NCBI GenBank assembly: GCA_946406115.1
Contig: OX291550.1
Coordinates: forward strand, 31,844,722 to 31,908,721
Source: Apoda limacodes
Taxonomy: Eukaryota > Arthropoda > Insecta > Lepidoptera > Limacodidae
Reading direction: 5' to 3'
DNA length: 64,000 nucleotides
Shown here piece after piece: positions 54,501-64,000 of this stretch (the stretch's first letter is position 1; every line of letters begins with the position of its first letter). The position numbers and the translations under genes are program-made. Below the pieces are notes generated by a model that was given only the letters and a program-made list of their open reading frames with translations, did no database searches and had not been told where the DNA came from.

Positions 54501-54912
54501 CGTAAGTGCTCAGCATAGAATCTTTGGTTAACCTGTAAATCACATATTTGACACATAACGTTCTGTCTATGTGTTGTATTGGAAAATGATGACGTCGATG
54601 CTTGTTGTAAATCTTCAACACTAATATCAGCTTGTCTCTTCAAACCTCGACCGACTTGAATTGAAGATTTTCTGTAGGTAGGTATAACATGCTTATGTTA
54701 ATATAAGAACACAAATATGTAACATAAAATTTAAATAAGTATAGTTAGAATGTATACCTGAATGTTTCCTCAACTTCTTTACAGATGTTAAACAGTGAAG
54801 TGTCATAATACGGATTTTCCAGAGCATTATCTTCATAATTCTCACACGCTCACATTAGTTCTTTTTCTTCTACTTCAAAAACATTTTGAAAAAAAACACT
54901 TTCTACTGACAT
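51560..54912 (-). pseudogene. Protein-primed type B DNA polymerase, broken but with intact catalytic motifs
   Basis: The likely start is the ATG at 54912, followed by a short exon and a possible intron (54757-54672). The next block (54643-54251) has a C2H2-like finger (CQICDLQVNQRFYAEHLRSKEH spacing). After a degraded 600 bp, 53613-53200 has a second Cys/His cluster (HICDGCL ... HQKHDC) and exonuclease motif I, YADFEALL (53375-53350). The 53132-51996 frame (378 residues) keeps exonuclease III-like YLRTDVMLL, motif A FDANNLYGWAM (residue 130), motif B LMNNAVFGK (261) and motif C YTDTDSLV (363). C-terminal parts to about 51560 include EFVGLRSKMYAMD. At least six breaks. Replicates the element in functional relatives. 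Confidence 0.85.
54672..54757 (-). other. Possible 86-bp intron near the polymerase start
   Basis: On the - strand, exon sequence ending ATTCAG| is followed by GTATAC, and the acceptor TACCTACAG| precedes AAAATCTTC, giving open sequence on both sides. Canonical GT-AG with a short AT-rich body. One in-frame stop lies in the first exon (about 54852). Inferred by eye. Confidence 0.4.
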
Positions 54913-54982
54913 GGTTGAAATAAACCAGTTTAGCTTTGCTTTGAATGATGAATTATTAATAGATATAATGTTCGATTTTTCT

Positions 54983-54990
54983 CTTATATA
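54983..54990 (-). promoter_or_regulatory. TATA-box-like element upstream of the polymerase
   Basis: TATATAAG on the - strand, about 75 bp upstream of the ATG at 54912 and about 120 bp inside the right terminal repeat. Its placement mirrors the TATA element at the left end. Confidence 0.45.
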
Positions 54991-55106
54991 CAAGTCGATA
55001 AGGTGATTAATATATTAGTTGATGGTTAATTAATAGTTGATCGTTACTAATCAATTAGATACTCATAATTTTTTTTTACGATGGTTCTTATAAATTAATT
55101 TAACGA

Positions 55107-55350
55107 TTACGATAATGATATAACTACTTAACAAAACTAGAAACAAGTTATACACAGAACCCACATTGATGTCACGTGCTAGTTCTGGTCAAGCGTGAGT
55201 CGACGTACCCCCATTCACAGGGGGTGGTTTTGAGAGTGGTCAAGCGCGAGTCGCCACACCCCAGACACAGGGGGTGGTTTTGAGAGTGGTCAAGCGCGAG
55301 TCGCCACACCCCAGACACAGGGGGTGGTTTTGAGAGTGGTCAAGCGCGAG
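55107..55350. repeat. Right terminal inverted repeat with 50-bp minisatellite
   Basis: The inner unique part 55107-55190 pairs with 46314-46393. The array follows from about 55190 with units ending ...GGTGGTTTTGAGAGTGGTCA at 50- to 60-bp-spaced lines (about 3.2 units), in inverse orientation to the left array. It stops at 55350 (CAAGCGCGAG), out of phase with the left outer end. Confidence 0.9.
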
Positions 55351-55878
55351 ACGTGCGGGGCTTCGCCCGCCATAAATTTGGTTATCGGCGTAGGATTCTT
55401 ACGGCAACTTCTCAATCATAGAAAAAAACAATCAAACCTTTCCTCTTATAGATTAGGTAGGCATAATACCCTCGTGTCTGTGAAACCATGGAAATACACA
55501 TACAAAATTTCAACCCAATCGGTCAAGCCGTTTAGTAGTTGACAAACCGACAGCAGCGCCACCTATCGGGTCCAATTGTATTTTTAAATGACCCAGGAAA
55601 CCATCGAAATACCCATATAAAATTTCAACCCAATCGGTTCAGCCGTTTAGAAGTTATGTGAAAAAGATAAGTACGGAAGGATAATTCTTACTACCCGTTG
55701 TCCCATTACTCGTTTTCCCGTAGGAATGAAGCATTTTCCCGCGGAAGTCTATGTCCATCAGGGATAATGTCGGCATCTAATGGTAAAAGAATTTTTCAAA
55801 TCGGTCCAGTAGTTTCGGAGCATATTTATTACAAACAAACAAACAATCAAATCTTTCCTGTTATAATATAAGTGTAGA
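55351..55878 (-). mobile_element. Helitron-like sequence abutting the Polinton-like element
   Basis: On the - strand it starts TCTACACTTATATTATAACA at 55878 after an A. It carries CTCCGAAACTACTGGACCGA and ends with a GGCGGGCGAAGCCCCGC-type segment at about 55357, typical of short lepidopteran Helitron-like repeats. Two copies of TTTCAACCCAATCGG (55507 and 55624) suggest it is composite. The CTAG end is missing because it joins the minisatellite directly. Confidence 0.6.
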
Positions 55879-56110
55879 TATGCATGTATTTTCACTATAT
55901 ATATGTATTTGTATCCGTAGTCTGGTATCCATAATAAAATCTTTGCTTGGTAGTTCATTCATTTCAGAGTGTGCGTCGATATGAGGTTATACTATTATAG
56001 GTGTGAGCGCGGTGCGGTGTAAGTATGTTTTGAGGGTAGATTGTAAGAAAGACGTGGATAAGATTGGGTTAAATCATTTTTTAAACCTTGTCATTGAAAC
56101 AAATAGTTAT

Positions 56111-56988
56111 CTATATGAAGTAGCGAATGATGACGTTTGTTACATTTATAGCAATTTTTAGTGGACTTGCACTCATTGGTTGATGAAATCTTAAACAATT
56201 TTTACAATGAGATCCATTGTTTACTATTTTGTTACGATCTGTAGGATTTATCTCGATAAACTTCTGACAAAAATAAAGCGGATGCCATTCAATGTTACAT
56301 ACTACGAATTTATTTTTGTTTGTGTGATTGTTCACAATAAATGAATGTATAATTTTATTTTTTTGAGTTTGTTGCGTGTTTCGAGGTTTGAAAGAATTTG
56401 TGTGCGTGTAAGTATTTTACTTTGTTCTTTGACGAACTGCTGAATTTTCAAAATTAGGTGTGTTGTGTGAGCGAGAATGTTGTTTACATAAGTTAACAGT
56501 TTCTCTGTATAGCTTGTTGAGTGCAATGTGTGTAATTATAAAATCAGCTAAATTTTCAACCTTTAATAGTTTAAGAGCCGAGACACATGCGCAATAGTGA
56601 ACACTAAGAATGTGTCACAGTTTTGTGCAGATGCATTGGCGAGTTGTTCAAAGTTTAACATTTTAGTTATAGTCATATTTTTCGACTAGTAATTTGTAGA
56701 TAGTACTATAATTGCATGCAACTGGTCAGACCCGGCAGTGATGGACAAGGCAGACCCTGATAATTTTGACAACAAGTACTGAATACGTTCAGCATCCGAG
56801 AGATGTTGATTATCGTGTTGCATTTGTTTGAAATTATAATGAAAGAGTGGCCAATAAGTGGGGTCGCCATTAAACGGAACCAGTTCTAAGACCGGTAGGA
56901 TGTGTTTGGGTTTACAAAGTGACAAAGTAGAATCTTGCTTGCCTTCTGTCTCAATATCCTCTTTTGCGTTTAAAGTATGACAATACAT
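56111..56988 (-). pseudogene. BEL/Pao gag remnant (DUF1759 and zinc-knuckle parts)
   Basis: The first block (56988-56686) has PVLELVPFNGDPTYWPLFHY, then AERIQYLLSKLSGSAL, the DUF1759 pattern of BEL/Pao gag. The 56526-56332 part is degraded linker. The 56335-56111 block has HPLYFCQKFIEINPTDRNK and a CKNCLRFH segment, the Cys-rich zinc-binding region that precedes the protease in this family. The protease and everything downstream are missing. This is an independent element from the one at 37-42 kb, whose corresponding part is deleted. Not functional. Confidence 0.75.
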
Positions 56989-57079
56989 AGTTTCGAATGA
57001 GGCACTGACACATGAGGCATCGCTTTGAAACTAGGTATATATTATAGACCGGGAGCTGATGACAGAAGTTCAAGGACGA

Positions 57080-57705
57080 TTTTTCTCCCTTATTCCTCTT
57101 TGAGTAATCGCAAAATTGAGCGGTCCTCCCGGGGACAAGGCTGTTTACATAAATATTTATTTTGCAAAAAAATTTAGCTTTGATCAACAATTTTCTCACT
57201 TCTGCCATTAATATAAAACGATAATTAGGTATCGACTTTACTATTAATGAACTAGGCATAAGTGCAGCAAGGGTTCTAAGCGTTGATGTTGAAGGGTGGA
57301 ATTGTCTAAAAATGTAAGTTATAGTAAATGATTTTCTCATCGCTGCCAATGTAAAGTTTGAAATTAATCAACTGAAATAGTCTATTAAAAATATTGGCAT
57401 AAGGGTAGATAAGGGCTGAATGAATTTCAGTTATGGAAAAGTTGATGAAAATTTTCAGCTTGGTTCTGCGATTTTCTCTCATATGCCTTTGAAACTGTTA
57501 TAATGTTTATAATTGAATATTTATAAGAAATGGAACGTTTCTGTTAAATCGGCATAGCGATCGAGCGTGTCTGTACTTAAGGCACAAGTCATAAAATTGT
57601 CGAAAATTTGTCGAAATAACGACAATTTTCTCACTTATGCCATTTTGTATATTGCTAGAAAAAGTTGTTATAAACAAATATTGAAAGCGGCATAAGTGCC
57701 AAAAG
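57080..57705. repeat. Array of alternating inverted motifs (CACTTATGCC / GGCATAAGTG)
   Basis: Forward motifs TTTTCTCNNTTATGCC lie at 57081, 57191, 57332, 57472 and 57625. Inverted counterparts (GGCATAAGTG-like) lie between them at about 57254, 57398, 57551 and 57690. Spacing between neighbours is about 60-80 bp, so the full period is about 140 bp. The intervening sequence is poorly conserved. Non-coding; the open frame at 56951-57349 overlaps it by chance. Confidence 0.6.
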
Positions 57706-57786
57706 GAGCTTTCATGATAAAAATCATTAATTAAGCATCAGCAAATGTAATAACGGTTTCTGAAAATTTGCGAATCATTTAACAAC

Positions 57787-57865
57787 TATTGCAAACGTCC
57801 ATAGGCTACGGTGACCACTTAACATCAGGTGGACCGTAAGCATGTTTGCCTACGCGGTAGGATTA
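57787..57865 (+). mobile_element. Jockey-type LINE tail fragment
   Basis: Reads TTGCAAACGTCCATAGGCTA, then GGTGACCACTTAACATCAGG and GTAAGCATGTTTGCCTACG, the 3' UTR end of the family represented by copies A-C, followed by an A run at 57867-57876. About 90 bp only. Confidence 0.75.
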
Positions 57866-57879
57866 AAAAAAAAACATAC

Positions 57880-59099
57880 GTACATACATACCTACATAAA
57901 CACCAAAAACATTACACTTCTTTTTTGGGCAGTCGTGTAAGAATGCAAAAAAAATGCTCCTGCATGTTCCTCTCAGTCAGGATAACAAGTAGCCTATATA
58001 TTCTGAGCAAAAAAATCTTGTCGTTTCCTAGCTCTCGCGCTGTTATGAAGAGCAAGCCAACGAACGTACAGACACACTTTTATATTGATAATAATGGTAT
58101 GGATTCTTTAGTAACTTTAAATCACACTGCCTAATTTGAATCATATTTAACATTTACTTTTACTTGTCCTAAATTTTTGCAACGTATGCGGGCCCTATTC
58201 TTGTACGCTGCGTTTGTAATATCTAACTGCGCGCCGGCGCGACGAGTCTAAGTTCGACTGCGTAAATAGGTTGATGGGTCGCGCGGGGTTTTTACTAGCT
58301 TCGCTCAAACGAGCAAGGTCGTTGGCGTATACCCCAGTCTTAAGTTACACTTACAAGTTATACAATTTTATACATATACCAATATTCATGTTATGAAAGA
58401 CTTGCGCTGTATTACGATTAAACAGACACATTACAAATGGTTAGAATAAAGTCATTGTTGAAAACATAATAAGTATCAAGATTAGGTATATTAGGAAACG
58501 TAGTTGACTTTATATACTAATAACTTATTTACTACACAATTTTTTTACAAGCGCTTTCCAATTATAAGTAGGTACCTACTTAAACATTAAGAATACATCA
58601 CATACATATAAGTACAGTCAACAAAAAAATTCTTAAGACACAGACTGTCACATAGATTATTTTTTGTCAGGTATAACGACGGCGATGTACTAATAACTTC
58701 TAACTGATTAAAGTAATATCCCCTAAGTGTATCAATGTTGTCAATATTGCTGCTAATTCTTCCTATCTGCATTAAAACGCGTGTTTACTCACTCGCTGCT
58801 CTCGCCTGACCAGGTATATATATTGTAGTCTTTGCGCCTGACTGAGGCAGACGTAACAAACGGAAGATAGCGGCGGATTGTGCGATGAGAATGAGTAACC
58901 AAAAGTTAGCGGCAGAACACTGGCTAATTTGGTTTACGTGTGTTTGAAGTTACAACGAGTTTTTTCATATCATCATAGCTGATAGCTCATACTATCAGAC
59001 TAGGAACACATTTTTAATTCTCACTTGCTATGAAAATTGACGTTTATTGTATCATATTTACTCCTGTGGAAAAACTGGTCAGCGAGTAACCGCGGTTTA
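57880..59099. other. No supported gene
   Basis: The block 58185-58335 is GC-rich (TAACTGCGCGCCGGCGCGAC) without an open frame of note. The rest is AT-rich. Confidence 0.4.
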
Positions 59100-59434
59100 T
59101 CCTACTAATATTATAAACGCGAAAGTTTGTATGTATGGATGTTGTTACTCAATAACGCTTCAGCCACTGGACGGATCGAGATGAAACTTAGCACACCTAT
59201 AGATTAGGTCCTTGAATAACACATAGGCTACTTTTTATACCGAAAAATGCAAAAGTTTCCGCGGGAATAGCTATAACCGACCTTTAACGAATTATAGCTA
59301 TGGCTACAGCTTAATATAGCAAACGTCATTAGTGTAATTTAGGAGTAAATCACAGTATTAATACTTTGATTAAATAAAGGACTCCCACGTCCATAACCGA
59401 ATTTAGGGCGGGTGGAGCCGCTGGCAAAGTCTAG
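59100..59434 (+). mobile_element. Short Helitron-like element, both ends intact
   Basis: Starts TCCTACTAATATTATAAACG after an A and ends CTGGCAAAGTCTAG before a T, the Helitron pattern. It is 335 bp, non-coding, and clearly the same family as 29184-29475 (CACTGGACGGATCGRGATGA in both). Confidence 0.8.
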
Positions 59435-60900
59435 TTTATAATATTAAGCGGTTCTGGTTTCATTAGCTTTTGGTAGCAAAATCTAATGTTGATATTTAGC
59501 GTTTTGCTATAAAATATCTCTACAAAATATCTCTACCAAATCTCCATGACAGCAAATCGGTTGTGGGTTATTTAGCCCTAGTTTTGTAAAAGCTTTAAAC
59601 AAATAGGTTATTAGTGTTTAAATGAGTTTTTGCAATTAAATAGCAACGCCTCTCAAAAGTAAAACACTTTTTGAAGCATAAAGGGTAGGGTAGCTATGTA
59701 TGCATAAAAGCGATAGCGTGTATAGAAACGCTGATGCCCGACCGAGTGAAGAAGTTTACTATAAAAATGAACTAAAAAATTAGTATTTAATGTATAACTT
59801 CGCCAAGTAATGTGCAACTTAGTAGGTCAAGTGCAAGTTAATAGGTTACTTGGTCGGGTACTGACGTTTATATTATTGTTTTCGTTGTTTTTCTTACTTG
59901 GCGAGAGTAGACGAAAGAGTTCCTTTTTTGATTTAACATTAAATTATGCGAATGGCACAAATTATCAACTGCTTTATTGGAACTGAAAGTGAATAATATT
60001 ATTTAGATTAGTTTACTACTAAAGTAGATAATGTGTAAAAAATATGCAAAGCTCAATTCAGAAAAATTTTGTTTAATTGACATGGTGTCTGCAGATTAAA
60101 TGCCGAGCGAGTATAGTAAATAAATATCATCCATAGATATAGAGTCTATATCGATGGGAGGAAGAAAACGCAAGGTGCGATCTATTCACAGCACTGAACG
60201 AAGTCAATACATTTGTACGTTGGATTGTTATGTAGGTACGCCAAAAAAAACGCATTACATACATCAGTAAACATTTTTGCCGATTTTGTCTTTGCCTAAA
60301 ATTGCTTGTAATGGTGAATGGGAAAATTATGATACTTTTGCGTATAATAATGTAAATGCTATTATACATTATACGCATGCCTGAATTATGATACGTGTAG
60401 CATAAATATGATACTCATAACACCAATGCAACAAGATACCTCTGCTGCACTAAAACAAGATGTCCGTGCTGACATTAAAGTATAAGTAGCATTTTGATAC
60501 TTTCATGACGATAAAAATCTTTTAAGCTTTAATTTCATAAACAAGGTGCTCTGATTTAATAATTTATGTAAGTTCAACGTATTTTATGTAAAGAAGTTAT
60601 TTCTAAAAATAAGTAACATTTTGAAAAGATTTTGTTTTTGTTTATTAAATTTTGAATAGAGGTGAGAGAGTTTATTTAAAATATAAAGATTTGCGTTTTT
60701 TTATTATCTTGTTTTATTTGCTAATACCTTCTATCTGCATTATAATAATAAATCAGATGTTCACAAAATTCGAAACAAGAACTTCTAACTAACAGTAACT
60801 CAGAAATCCCTAATTTTAGGCAAAAATCAATAATAACATCTTTAATCTACAATGTTTATAGACTAATTAGTATTAAATACATTTTTGTAACTTAATTATT
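59435..60900. other. No supported gene
   Basis: AT-rich sequence; open frames are short and without motifs. It might include a degraded LTR of the adjacent gypsy element, but I cannot delimit one. Confidence 0.35.
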
Positions 60901-61096
60901 ATAACAATTAAACGTTTTTTTCACCTCCTGTAAAATTGTGATTTTGTCAGATACGCCGTCGATAAATGACAATTAAGTATTACGTACTTTTATTTATTAA
61001 TTAGTTGTCTACTGCACAGATTTACGTCACTACTCTTAATATAACTTTGTTCTATTCTTATGTGCTAAATCTGTATTACTGTCTGTATCATCTAAT

Positions 61097-61958
61097 CTAA
61101 TTTTCACATTTGGTGGTAATTCTCTTATAACTAAAAATTATTAAAAATTGTTGAAGTTTATTTACATTTTCACTTTTTACAAGTACTTTGTCATTCGCTT
61201 TGTAGGAAATTGGTTTTATAGAGGTGTCATACCTGTCTTTTCTATGTTTTTTACTAGATATTAAGTTATTTCGGGCACATTTTTGCAAAACTTGTAATCG
61301 GTATTTTAATTCTAACGGATAATCGTCATAGTTATATAACGGATCTATTACGTCTACCAAAAACCAATTCATAAGGTGTATAGCCTGTAGAAGAATGTAC
61401 TGATGTATTATAAGAAAATGACCAAAATGGTAACCATGTGCTCCAATTAGTTGGATTTTTATCGCAATTTATTCTCAAAAATGAACCTAAATGTTTATGT
61501 AATACTTCTAAACTACCTATTGATTGGTGTCTATAACTTGTTGAGTTAAGTTTTTCGATGTTTAGCAATTTACATACTTCTTTGAAAATTGTAGACAGAA
61601 ATTCCGTGCCCCGATCTGTGGCAATAACTTTTGGAATTCCGTACCTTAGGATAAAATTATTGACAAACGTTCTTGCTACTTCTGTACTTGTTTTTGTAAC
61701 TAAAGGGTATGCCTCCACATATTTACTTAACTCGCATTGAAGCGTTAAAATATACGTATAGTTATCTACATCTAATGGCCCGACTATATCTAGGAATATT
61801 TTTTCAAAACCTGTGTGAGCCGTACTTGTAATTGACATTGGCTCTTTAATATGCGTCGTATATTTTTGTTTTTGACAACTATCACAACGTTCTACGAATT
61901 TCTTTACGTCTTTTTCTAGACCTGGCCAATAATAATATTTTTTAATGTTTTTATACAT
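61097..61958 (-). pseudogene. Gypsy-type integrase, core motifs retained
   Basis: MYKNIKKYYYWPGLEKDVK and CDSCQKQK complete the zinc-binding region. The core has KIFLDIVGPLD (first Asp), VIATDRGTEFLS (second Asp) and SIGSLEVLHKHLGSFLR (Glu). Then come TGYTPYELVFGRRN and, after a shift at about 61350, a C-terminal KANDKVLVKSENVNK. The DDE residues are present. The element cannot transpose because its reverse transcriptase is dead. Confidence 0.8.
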
Positions 61959-62493
61959 ACGCTTTATTCCTGCGTGACCGCTTGTTGGCAGAATATGAAA
62001 ATCATTTTATATTACTTTTCTGTCATCGTCGTCATCAATTTTTATGACGTCATTTAATATACATAATCGCAGTATACTAATTTTCATTTGCAACCATTTT
62101 TTATCTTTTATTTCTTCTACTAATTTTTCGATAAACTCTATTATTTTTATCTCTTAATACGTATAATTCATCAACTTTAATCTTCTTACAAAACTCTGCC
62201 AGTTCTCTTACAAATTCGGCTGGCGAGAATTGTAATCGAGAAGTTAGATTTATGTATAAAGTGTGCTTCGTTGGCACAAAACTAAATAATTAATTTTCTT
62301 TCTCAATTTTATTTAACTTTCGTAACTTCTGTAGATCTCTTTCATTCATAAATGTCATTTCCATGGATTCCTTCGGTTTGATATGAGTTTCTACGAGTTT
62401 TGGCCATAACCCAGTAGGAACCATAACATCCGTCGGAGCCCTGTCACACTCATCTTTCTCTTCTGTGCACGCGTCATAACATTCAAAGAACAC
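61959..62493 (-). pseudogene. Gypsy-type pol linker between RNase H and integrase
   Basis: A 67-residue open frame (62493-62290) begins MFFECYDACTEEKDECDRAP and matches no conserved motif. Then come frameshifted remnants (about 62290-61960) that should hold the integrase zinc-binding domain; I can see only fragments such as the GHAGIKRMYKN-like start. Confidence 0.45.
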
Positions 62494-62501
62494 TCTGACA
62501 T

Positions 62502-63500
62502 CTATTTCAAATCCTTACATGTCATTTTTAGACGTGAAAACGAGTCTGCAGCCACGTTCTCAGCACCCCTTAGATATTCAACTGTGAAATCATACTCTTC
62601 CAGAGCCAAGCGAAATTTCATAAGCCTACTTGACGGATCTTTCATTCCAAATAAGTATACTAATGGTTTATGATCCGTGTAAATTTTGAATTTGCGCCCA
62701 TAGAGATAGGGTCGAAAATGTTTAATGCCCCATAAAATGGCTACTAATTCTTTTTCTATCGTGGGATATTTACATTCTGCTTTATTTAATCGTCTACTCG
62801 CGTAAGCTACTGGTCTATTGTCTCCATTTGACAAAACTGCTCCTACTGCATAACCTGAAGCATTTGTGGTTAAACAAAATGTATTATTTTCTAAAAAATC
62901 AGGATTTTGACGAACGGCTGGTGTTAAATATTTTTTTGAATGTTCAAATGATTTTTTGCAGTTAATATCCCAATTAAACACAGCTTTTTTATTTGATAAC
63001 TGATATAATGGTCCTGCTATTTCCGCGAATTTTTTTATAATTTTTCTATAATAATTAGCAAATGCTACAAATCTTTGTACCTCTTCCACATTTTTTGGAA
63101 CAGGCCACTCTTTTAAAACTATCTGGAACTGGATCTGGCAAAACGCCTTCTGAAGTGTTTGTATGACCTAGATACAAAATTTCTTTCTTAAGAAAACCGC
63201 ATTTTTCTAGATTTAATTTAAGGTTAACATCTCTAAGACGTACAAATACATCTAATAGGTTTTTGTTATGATTTTCTAAGTTATTTCCGAAAACAATAAT
63301 ATCATATAAATATGCTAAACATTTTTCATACGTTAAACCCGATAAAGCCATTGTTATCATTCTAGAAAACGAATTTGGTAAAATTTTTAGGCCCATGGGG
63401 AGTCGTTTCATTCTCCATTTACCTGAAGAAAAAGCGGTGTAGTCCCTGCTGTTTTCATTTAATTTGCATTGGTAGTAGCCAGAAAAAAGGTCTAAATGAG
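62502..63500 (-). pseudogene. Gypsy-type reverse transcriptase and RNase H, catalytically dead
   Basis: The early palm (about 63500-63412, several frames) is badly decayed. The 63411-63055 frame has MKRLPMGLKILPNSFSRM and the catalytic box LAYLYDIIVFG, where the usual first Asp of YLDD is Tyr. A shift near 63090 leads to 63089-62502: VQRFVAFANYYRKII, then RNase H LTTNASGYAVGAVLS, with Asn where TDAS is expected, EKELVAILWGIKHFRPYL and IYTDHKPLVYL. It ends FDxSR-like VAADSFSRL. Losing both aspartates means neither enzyme could work. Confidence 0.85.
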
Positions 63501-63522
63501 TAAAATATATAGCACCCGATAG

Positions 63523-63660
63523 CTATAATGAATTAAATGATGCCCTTTCTAAAATTGTAAATTGGTTTAACGCTAATAAAATTGTAAAGCAAAATCTATC
63601 AATAAGTAAATTTAAATCTTTTATCAAGCAGGTACTTGGTACACTGTCCCATAAAAACTT
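63523..63660 (+). pseudogene. Possible LINE reverse transcriptase scrap
   Basis: Reads YNELNDALSKIVNWFNANK and then SISKFKSFIKQVLG, which resemble the palm-to-thumb and extreme C-terminal parts of some LINE ORF2 proteins joined by an internal deletion. It lies on the + strand within the gypsy remnant and splits its gag-like part from pol. Short, so uncertain. Confidence 0.35.
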
Positions 63661-64000
63661 TCATTTTTTGTTACCTATATAAAAATAAATGTATTGTGCT
63701 GAACTATCGCAAGTTAGCACTGTTGCTTTAGGGACGAAAAAAATTTGAATCCTGTTCTCCTTGAGTGGTAAAGAGCGTTGAAATCTCTGTTGACCTTGAT
63801 TTAAATTATTAAATTTCGGTTTAGCGTAATTTTGGTAATGATTGAAAATTTTATTATTATTATTATTGTCTATTCTGCGAATAGTAAGTTTTTGGCGTAT
63901 ATCTGTAACTTTGTGGTCAATTTTGGTAGTTCATTTGTGGCTGACGGAAACCTTGATTAGGGAAGTTATTTTGAAATTTACTAAAGTTAGGTTTGTTGTA

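Larger units (their letters stand above)
46125..55350 (-). mobile_element. Polinton/Maverick-like (adintovirus-like) endogenous element
   Basis: A 9.2-kb unit is bounded by inverted repeats (46125-46393 and 55107-55350). It holds, on the - strand, type B DNA polymerase, packaging ATPase, a small ORF, penton-like, pVI-like, hexon-like and adenovirus-type protease genes, and one gene on the + strand at the left end. That gene set is the Polinton/adintovirus set, apart from the retrovirus-type integrase, which I cannot find. It is shorter than the 15-20 kb typical of Mavericks. Most genes carry frameshifts or stops, so it is a decayed copy. No 6-bp target duplication is recognisable; the right edge runs directly into Helitron-like sequence. 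Confidence 0.85.
60920..63500 (-). mobile_element. Ty3/gypsy-type LTR retrotransposon pol remnant
   Basis: Reverse transcriptase, RNase H and integrase are in Ty3/gypsy order on the - strand. A purine-rich AGGAGGTGAAAAAAACG (about 60918-60934, - strand) downstream of the integrase could be the polypurine tract. No LTR was identified. Short Gln/Asn/Pro-rich gag-like sequence may remain at 63880-64000, beyond which the window ends. Confidence 0.75.

Noticed and set aside
56951..57349. 132-codon open frame over the alternating-motif array
   Set aside because: It overlaps non-coding repeat motifs, has no domain and an AT-driven composition.

Overview
The window looks like nuclear DNA of an insect, most likely a moth or butterfly (inference). 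It is AT-rich and contains several signatures familiar from lepidopteran genomes: Jockey-type LINEs with a characteristic GC-rich 3' tail, short Helitron-like elements that begin TCCTACTAAT and end CTAG, GTAGGTAGGTACCT-type simple sequence, and a tRNA-like SINE head. Almost all recognisable coding sequence belongs to mobile elements, most of it broken. The best candidate for host coding sequence is one 135-bp exon (19216-19350, + strand) with good splice sites and GC-rich codons.

Layout. 1-4.3 kb: AT-rich DNA with a 39-bp perfect inverted repeat, a LINE 3' fragment and a hAT-type (DUF4371/ZMYM1-like) transposase remnant. 4.3-9.5 kb: a nearly complete I-clade-like LINE (zinc-knuckle ORF1; ORF2 with endonuclease, reverse transcriptase and RNase H). 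10.1-12.6 kb and 21.4-23.1 kb: two copies of a foldback DNA element with inverted arms of about 862 bp and TA target sites; the second is a flipped deletion derivative. 14.6-18.8 kb: a Jockey-type LINE tail and a longer Jockey-type copy (A). 19.2 kb: the host exon candidate. 23.8-26.2 kb: a dispersed repeat marked by cGGCCg motifs. 26.5-29.5 kb: Helitron-like elements and a 45-bp minisatellite. 31.5-32.9 kb: a broken DDE transposase. 35.5-42.4 kb: a three-level nest, with an RTE-type LINE on the - strand holding a BEL/Pao LTR retrotransposon, which holds Jockey copy B. 43-45.6 kb: Jockey copy C on the - strand.

The most interesting region is 46.1-55.35 kb, a Polinton/Maverick-like or adintovirus-like element. 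Its terminal inverted repeats consist partly of 50-bp minisatellite arrays. Between them, on the - strand and in order, lie a protein-primed type B DNA polymerase, a packaging ATPase, a small conserved-looking ORF, a minor capsid (penton-like) protein, a pVI-like small basic protein, a major capsid (hexon-like) protein and an adenovirus-type cysteine protease. One unidentified gene reads inward on the + strand from the left repeat. No integrase is visible. Most genes carry frameshifts or stops, so this looks like an old, inactive copy.

55.35-64 kb: Helitron-like sequence, a second BEL/Pao gag remnant, an array of alternating inverted motifs (57.08-57.71 kb), a Jockey tail, a complete short Helitron-like element (59.1-59.4 kb) and a Ty3/gypsy pol remnant on the - strand (61-63.5 kb) that has lost key catalytic aspartates. 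All family assignments come from reading motifs by eye; no database search was run.
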